64,000 bases of DNA from Raineyella sp034933565 (GTDB lineage: Bacteria > Actinomycetota > Actinomycetes > Propionibacteriales > Propionibacteriaceae). The stretch spans positions 62,001 to 126,000 of the forward strand of contig NZ_JAYFNG010000019.1 of the NCBI RefSeq assembly GCF_034933565.1. The letters run 5' to 3'. Shown in pieces: positions 61,701 to 64,000 of this stretch. The notes under the pieces were generated by a model. That model did no database searches, was not told the origin of the DNA, and saw only the letters and a program-made list of their open reading frames with translations. How positions within the stretch are numbered: the stretch's first letter is position 1; every line of letters starts with the position of its first letter. The translations under genes and the position numbers were made by a program.

Positions 61701-62313
61701 TCACGCCCACGATCGGCATCTGCGCGATGCCGCCCGCGCCGACGCGGGTTGCAGCGACCCGCTGTTCCAGCAACGCGATGGTGTCGCGCATTGCGGCGTG
61801 ATGCGCCTGCGCAATCAGGGCTTGCGTGCCCGCGTCGGCCACGCCCCAGATCGCGCTGACCGACTTCGGTGGGGAGAACGTCAGGTCGAACCCTGCAACG
61901 GCGGTGCGCGGCTTCTTCGCAACCTCTTCCTCACGGATGCGCTGCACGGCGTCGGCCCGTGTCTCGCCTCGCAAGTCGGGGTCGAGGCGTGCAATGCGCG
62001 CCGCAATCCGCTCGCGTGGGGGTTGCAGCGAGGGGAACCTCTTGCCGAGCTTGCCGCCGGTGATCGGGTGGATGCCGTCACCGAGCAGTCGGGCTAGGTG
62101 TTCCTCGGTCACCGTGTCGCCCTCGGCCAATGCCGGGGTGCGCCCGTCGTCGAGGCTCATCAGTCCGGTGCCGACCCAGGTTCCGGGCGGGCAGCCGGAC
62201 TCGGTGTAGTACCGGGTCAGCGGGCTGCTCATCTCGCGGTCGCCGTCGCCGACAACGACCGATTTCAGCAGGTACTCGTAGCCCTTGCCGGACGACATGA
62301 CCCGGATGGTCAT
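58750..62313 (-). CDS. MobF family conjugative relaxase-helicase
   Basis: This is a 1,187-residue relaxase of the TrwC/TraI type that nicks oriT, stays bound to the strand and unwinds it for conjugative transfer. The HUH domain has tyrosine candidates Y12, Y14, Y35 and Y36 and metal-binding His in FDHYDSR (H211) and LHTHVVV (H222, H224). The RecD-like helicase carries Walker A GPAGSGKTT near residue 556, VLVDESSLAG and a C-terminal YASTVHRAQGASVD motif. The ATG at 62313 is preferred over two upstream GTGs. A ribosome-site hairpin and candidate oriT lie immediately upstream. Confidence 0.92.
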   Translation of the reverse strand: MTIRVMSSGKGYEYLLKSVVVGDGDREMSSPLTRYYTESGCPPGTWVGTGLMSLDDGRTPALAEGDTVTEEHLARLLGDGIHPITGGKLGKRFPSLQPPRERIAARIARLDPDLRGETRADAVQRIREEEVAKKPRTAVAGFDLTFSPPKSVSAIWGVADAGTQALIAQAHHAAMRDTIALLEQRVAATRVGAGGIAQMPIVGVIATAFDHYDSRAADPQLHTHVVVSNKVQGVDGRWRTLDSRRLHKAAVALSESYNAFLTDHTARLLGVTWVPVDRGKDRNTGWEIEGVSAALIAAFSRRTTGGSDGGEGIEQVKNRLIEQYVAAHGRQPPAATIAKLRQQATLETRPEKELRSLAELTADWRARAEVVLGEDAPTWAQHLLDRGATEARLRADDLGLEQIEDLAAVVLMEVANRRATWGRWNLHAETMRQIMGVRFATTDDRLQVLDQIVAHAEAESLRLTPDYDRALPAHYVESEGDRFQPVDQIAYSSQDILDAEQRLLAHSQRTGGPALTARLVARHTSRKIRGVRLDPDQAVAITRIARSGLSLDLLVGPAGSGKTTALRALHRAWTAAHGRDSVIGLAPSAAAAEVLGDSLGVRAENTAKFLYEHHHGRWNLQAGQLVLVDESSLAGTLALDRITEHAAKVGAKIVLIGDWAQLSAVETGGAFGMLVRHRQSVPELTDVRRFANEWEKTASLGLRHGNTDALDEYQERGRVAGGDAETMLDAIYEAWRSDRDEGLRTLMIAGTGEMVAQLNERARADLVEAGRVEADGLRLHDGTTAGVGDLVVTRLNDRRLATGRSWVKNGDRWQVTHRYDDGSLAVRRLGRGDQPHGKALVLPAKYVREEVELGYASTVHRAQGASVDTAHALVDPETASRELFYVAMTRGKHRNYAYVIVPDPHEVEPHLDQPKPLTLTERLAKVLARSDADLSATETLTLEVDRHASLSTLLAEYDVLAREAQIDRWAALLDIAPFPENVADDVFTSPYYEHLESALARHEAAGHVAAAALTALAPRLTPGEDQADPAAQLASVLDQATQQLRSGKRARARVAGLIPTPAAPIADDMQTALTERQTLIETAARQLLHDAQEAGAAWVARLGQPSSRLEARERWDAHAATVALYRYRYDITSPSPLGDAKAITTADQAAEYRAATTALRRVEMLGKRHEGTSSRSLPQRFDRGPHL

Positions 62314-62323
62314 CACCACGACG

Positions 62324-62353
62324 GCCCCTCCCCGAGACCGTCACGGGAGGGGC
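62324..62353 (-). promoter_or_regulatory. Hairpin sequestering the relaxase ribosome site
   Basis: GCCCCTCCC (62324-62332) pairs with GGGAGGGGC (62345-62353) across a 12-base loop, 11 bases upstream of the relaxase ATG. On the minus strand one arm contains the only strong Shine-Dalgarno-like sequence (GGGGAGGGG), so the hairpin would hide it. It may limit relaxase expression or be part of oriT. Confidence 0.6.
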
Positions 62354-62399
62354 GATCTCGGGGGTCAGGTGCGCGCGCAGCGCGCGGCTCGCACTCTTA

Positions 62400-62426
62400 G
62401 TGCCAGACGTGTGGGGAGTCTGGCAC
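62400..62426. other. Candidate oriT inverted repeat
   Basis: GTGCCAGAC (62400-62408) and GTCTGGCAC (62418-62426) form a perfect nine-base inverted repeat with a nine-base loop, about 90 bases upstream of the relaxase gene. MobF origins usually lie beside their relaxase and contain such hairpins next to the nick. The nick position cannot be read. The rest of 62314-62757 (444 bases) holds a GC-alternating stretch (62371-62388), the ABC-F promoter and its leader. Confidence 0.5.
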
Positions 62427-62581
62427 GTAAAGCAGATGCCTCCATATCCAACGCGACTCACGCTGTCGGACTCAGCACGTGCTGCGAACCGGCAAACCAG
62501 CATGGCGTGCTCCGACCCGCTCGTGCGCACACTTCAGAGGCCGCCAAAGAGGGGGTGACGTCCGGCAAGCAGCGCGTGAGG

Positions 62582-62587
62582 TATACT
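62582..62587 (+). promoter_or_regulatory. -10 element of the ABC-F gene
   Basis: TATACT lies seven bases before the leader-peptide ATG, so transcription should begin at or beside that ATG. No good -35 is seen at 17 bases; GTGACG at 62555-62560 is 21 bases away. Confidence 0.6.
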
Positions 62588-62593
62588 GTCTCC

Positions 62594-62614
62594 ATGCATT
62601 TGTACTTCCTGTGA
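62594..62614 (+). CDS. Leader peptide MHLYFL of the ABC-F gene
   Basis: This six-codon open frame (ATG CAT TTG TAC TTC CTG TGA) begins where the transcript should start, so it is probably translated without a Shine-Dalgarno. Short aromatic/aliphatic leaders of this kind control ribosome-targeting resistance genes by drug-induced stalling. The stop-codon region pairs with sequence 80 bases downstream. Function is inferred from position. Confidence 0.65.
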   Translation: MHLYFL

Positions 62615-62697
62615 CGGCTGAAGCGGTTGACCGCGCTCGTTGAGTCTCTCCGAGCCTGCGGAAGCCACTCCTCCTGACCCTTCTCGGGTCGCCGTCA
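62612..62697 (+). promoter_or_regulatory. Attenuator between leader peptide and ABC-F gene
   Basis: TGACGGC (62612-62618), which starts with the leader stop codon, is complementary to GCCGTCA (62691-62697). Inside lie GCGG/CCGC near 62623-62634 and the hairpin GACCC-TTCTC-GGGTC. A ribosome stalled on the leader would cover the first arm and change the fold, the usual logic of drug-inducible resistance attenuators. Confidence 0.55.
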
Positions 62698-62757
62698 TTT
62701 CGCGTACCCCATTGGCCGGACTTGCTGGCTCATGGTGCGCCTTTGTGAAGGACTCAA

Positions 62758-64000
62758 ATGCACACCGCTACTCACCGTCTTCCCGCGCGCGGTCGCGCGC
62801 AACTCATCGCCTCCGACGTCTCAGTCATGCGAGGCGCCACCCCGGTTCTCAATCATGTGGACCTCACCCTCACCCCTGTTTCGCGCGTCGCGATCGTCGG
62901 CGAGAACGGACGAGGCAAATCGACCCTCCTGCATGTGCTCGCGGGCACGCTCGCCCCCGACAGCGGAACGGTGCAGCGCATCGGCACGATCGGCGTAGCG
63001 GAGCAGGAGATGGATGCCTCCGACCAGCGCACCGTGGGAGAAGCCGTCGCAGACGCAATCGCCGAACCCCTTGCGGCATTGGCGAGACTGGACGTTGCCA
63101 GTCACGCGCTCGCCGATGGCACCGACGCCACCGCAGCGGAGTACGCAGCCGCACTGGAGCATGCCGAAACAGTTGATGCCTGGGATGCCGAGCGGCGCGT
63201 GCAGGTCGCCCTCGAAGCACTCGGCGCAGAAACCGACACGACTAGGCCGCTCGCGGAGTTGTCAGTCGGACAACGCTACCGCGTGCGCCTGGCCTGTCTT
63301 CTGGGCGCTGACGACGACTTCCTGCTGCTCGATGAGCCCACAAACCATCTCGACCGCAGCGGGCTGGAGTTCCTCACCGCCCAGCTCCGATCCCGCAACG
63401 GCGGTGTCGTGGTCGTGAGCCATGACCGGGCACTCCTATCGGACTTCGCCGAGACCATCGTCGATCTCGATCCGACTCCGGACGAGCGGCTGCGCGTGTA
63501 CGGGAATGGCTACTTGGGCTACAGGGAAGGACGACTAGCCGAGCGGGAGCGCTGGGAACAGGAGTACGACAAGCAGCAGGCCGAGCGTGCGCGGCTGCAA
63601 GACAGCCTCAGCGCCGCCCAGAACCGGCTCGTCTCAGGATGGCGCCCGGAGAAGGGCACTAACAAGCACGGGCGCGCCACGAGAGCCGGTGGCCTCGTGC
63701 AGAACGTCCACCGACGCCGAGAGGCACTCGAAGCGCACGCGATCACCGTGCCCGAGCCGCCCCAGGTGTTCCGCTTCCCCGAACTGCGCACCCGAACCGG
63801 CGCGGCGCTGCTAAGCGTCGAGAACGTCAGCGTCACTGAACGGCTTCGCAGTCCAGTGTCGTTCTCACTGTCGCACCGCGGCAGGCTCGTCGTGACCGGC
63901 CCAAACGGAACAGGAAAATCCACCCTGCTCAAAGTTGCTGGCGGAGACCTTGCGCCAGACACCGGCGTGGTGCGCAAACCCCGCACGACGCGCCTGGGGT
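62758..64000 (+). CDS. ABC-F ribosomal-protection (antibiotic resistance) protein, N-terminal part
   Basis: This is the first 414 residues of an ABC-F protein that runs off the window. There are no membrane helices. The first ATPase has Walker A GENGRGKST (48-56), signature LSVGQ (168-172) and Walker B FLLLDEPTNHLD. A basic inter-domain linker with a coiled coil follows (about 235-325), then the second Walker A GPNGTGKST (381-389). Such proteins remove macrolides, lincosamides or pleuromutilins from the ribosome; the drug class is not decidable here. GAAGGA lies five bases upstream of the ATG, and the gene follows the leader and attenuator described above. Confidence 0.88.
   Translation, partial: MHTATHRLPARGRAQLIASDVSVMRGATPVLNHVDLTLTPVSRVAIVGENGRGKSTLLHVLAGTLAPDSGTVQRIGTIGVAEQEMDASDQRTVGEAVADAIAEPLAALARLDVASHALADGTDATAAEYAAALEHAETVDAWDAERRVQVALEALGAETDTTRPLAELSVGQRYRVRLACLLGADDDFLLLDEPTNHLDRSGLEFLTAQLRSRNGGVVVVSHDRALLSDFAETIVDLDPTPDERLRVYGNGYLGYREGRLAERERWEQEYDKQQAERARLQDSLSAAQNRLVSGWRPEKGTNKHGRATRAGGLVQNVHRRREALEAHAITVPEPPQVFRFPELRTRTGAALLSVENVSVTERLRSPVSFSLSHRGRLVVTGPNGTGKSTLLKVAGGDLAPDTGVVRKPRTTRLG

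Overview
The window is high-GC, gene-dense actinobacterial DNA. An Rpf-type resuscitation factor, a PrsW protease, a polyprenol-phosphate mannosyltransferase, fused-subunit PntAB transhydrogenase and the order rsmI-tatD-rpf-rsmA-ispE all point to Actinomycetota. A Propionibacteriaceae-like host is my best guess, from gene content and recalled gene orders only.

Layout. Bases 1-13,600 hold the 3' end of glgX, pntAB, a phosphoribosyltransferase, a GNAT enzyme, an orphan D12-class adenine methylase, a zinc metallopeptidase, a Bax1-I protein, a shikimate dehydrogenase, an alkylation-repair cluster (tag, an ECF-like sigma factor, ogt) and a PadR-DUF1048-ABC exporter operon. Bases 13,800-16,570 are a small foreign-looking pair (BenE transporter and MocR regulator) beside tRNA-Leu(UAA). 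Bases 16,750-25,700 are a long minus-strand housekeeping run (mfd, lipoprotein, mazG, eno, divIC, DUF501, ppx). Bases 25,870-47,400 hold prsW, pth, rplY, prs, glmU, two lipoproteins, a DMT-type transporter, tRNA-Gln, a sulfurtransferase, a TetR regulator, the marR-ispE-rsmA-rpf-tatD-rsmI run, a protein mannosyltransferase, an FAD oxidoreductase and cysE. Bases 47,660-52,260 carry an MmpL-type exporter, a histidine kinase, a response regulator and a DUF2871 protein.

From about 53.7 kb the sequence becomes a mobile island. It begins with a decayed junction containing a recombinase-like helix-turn-helix fragment. Two convergent defence loci follow: a single gene with an AbiJ-like N-terminus and a D...QxK nuclease core, and a complete ABC-three-component operon. 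Next come a MobF relaxase with a candidate oriT, and an ABC-F ribosomal-protection gene. That last gene sits behind a 6-codon, apparently leaderless leader peptide and a pairing-based attenuator, and it runs off the window end.

Two genome-style signals stand out in the native parts. The palindrome CGTACG is common in every reading phase but nearly absent from the two foreign segments. Short tandem repeats repeatedly straddle stop codons. Both were read by eye and need counting by computer.
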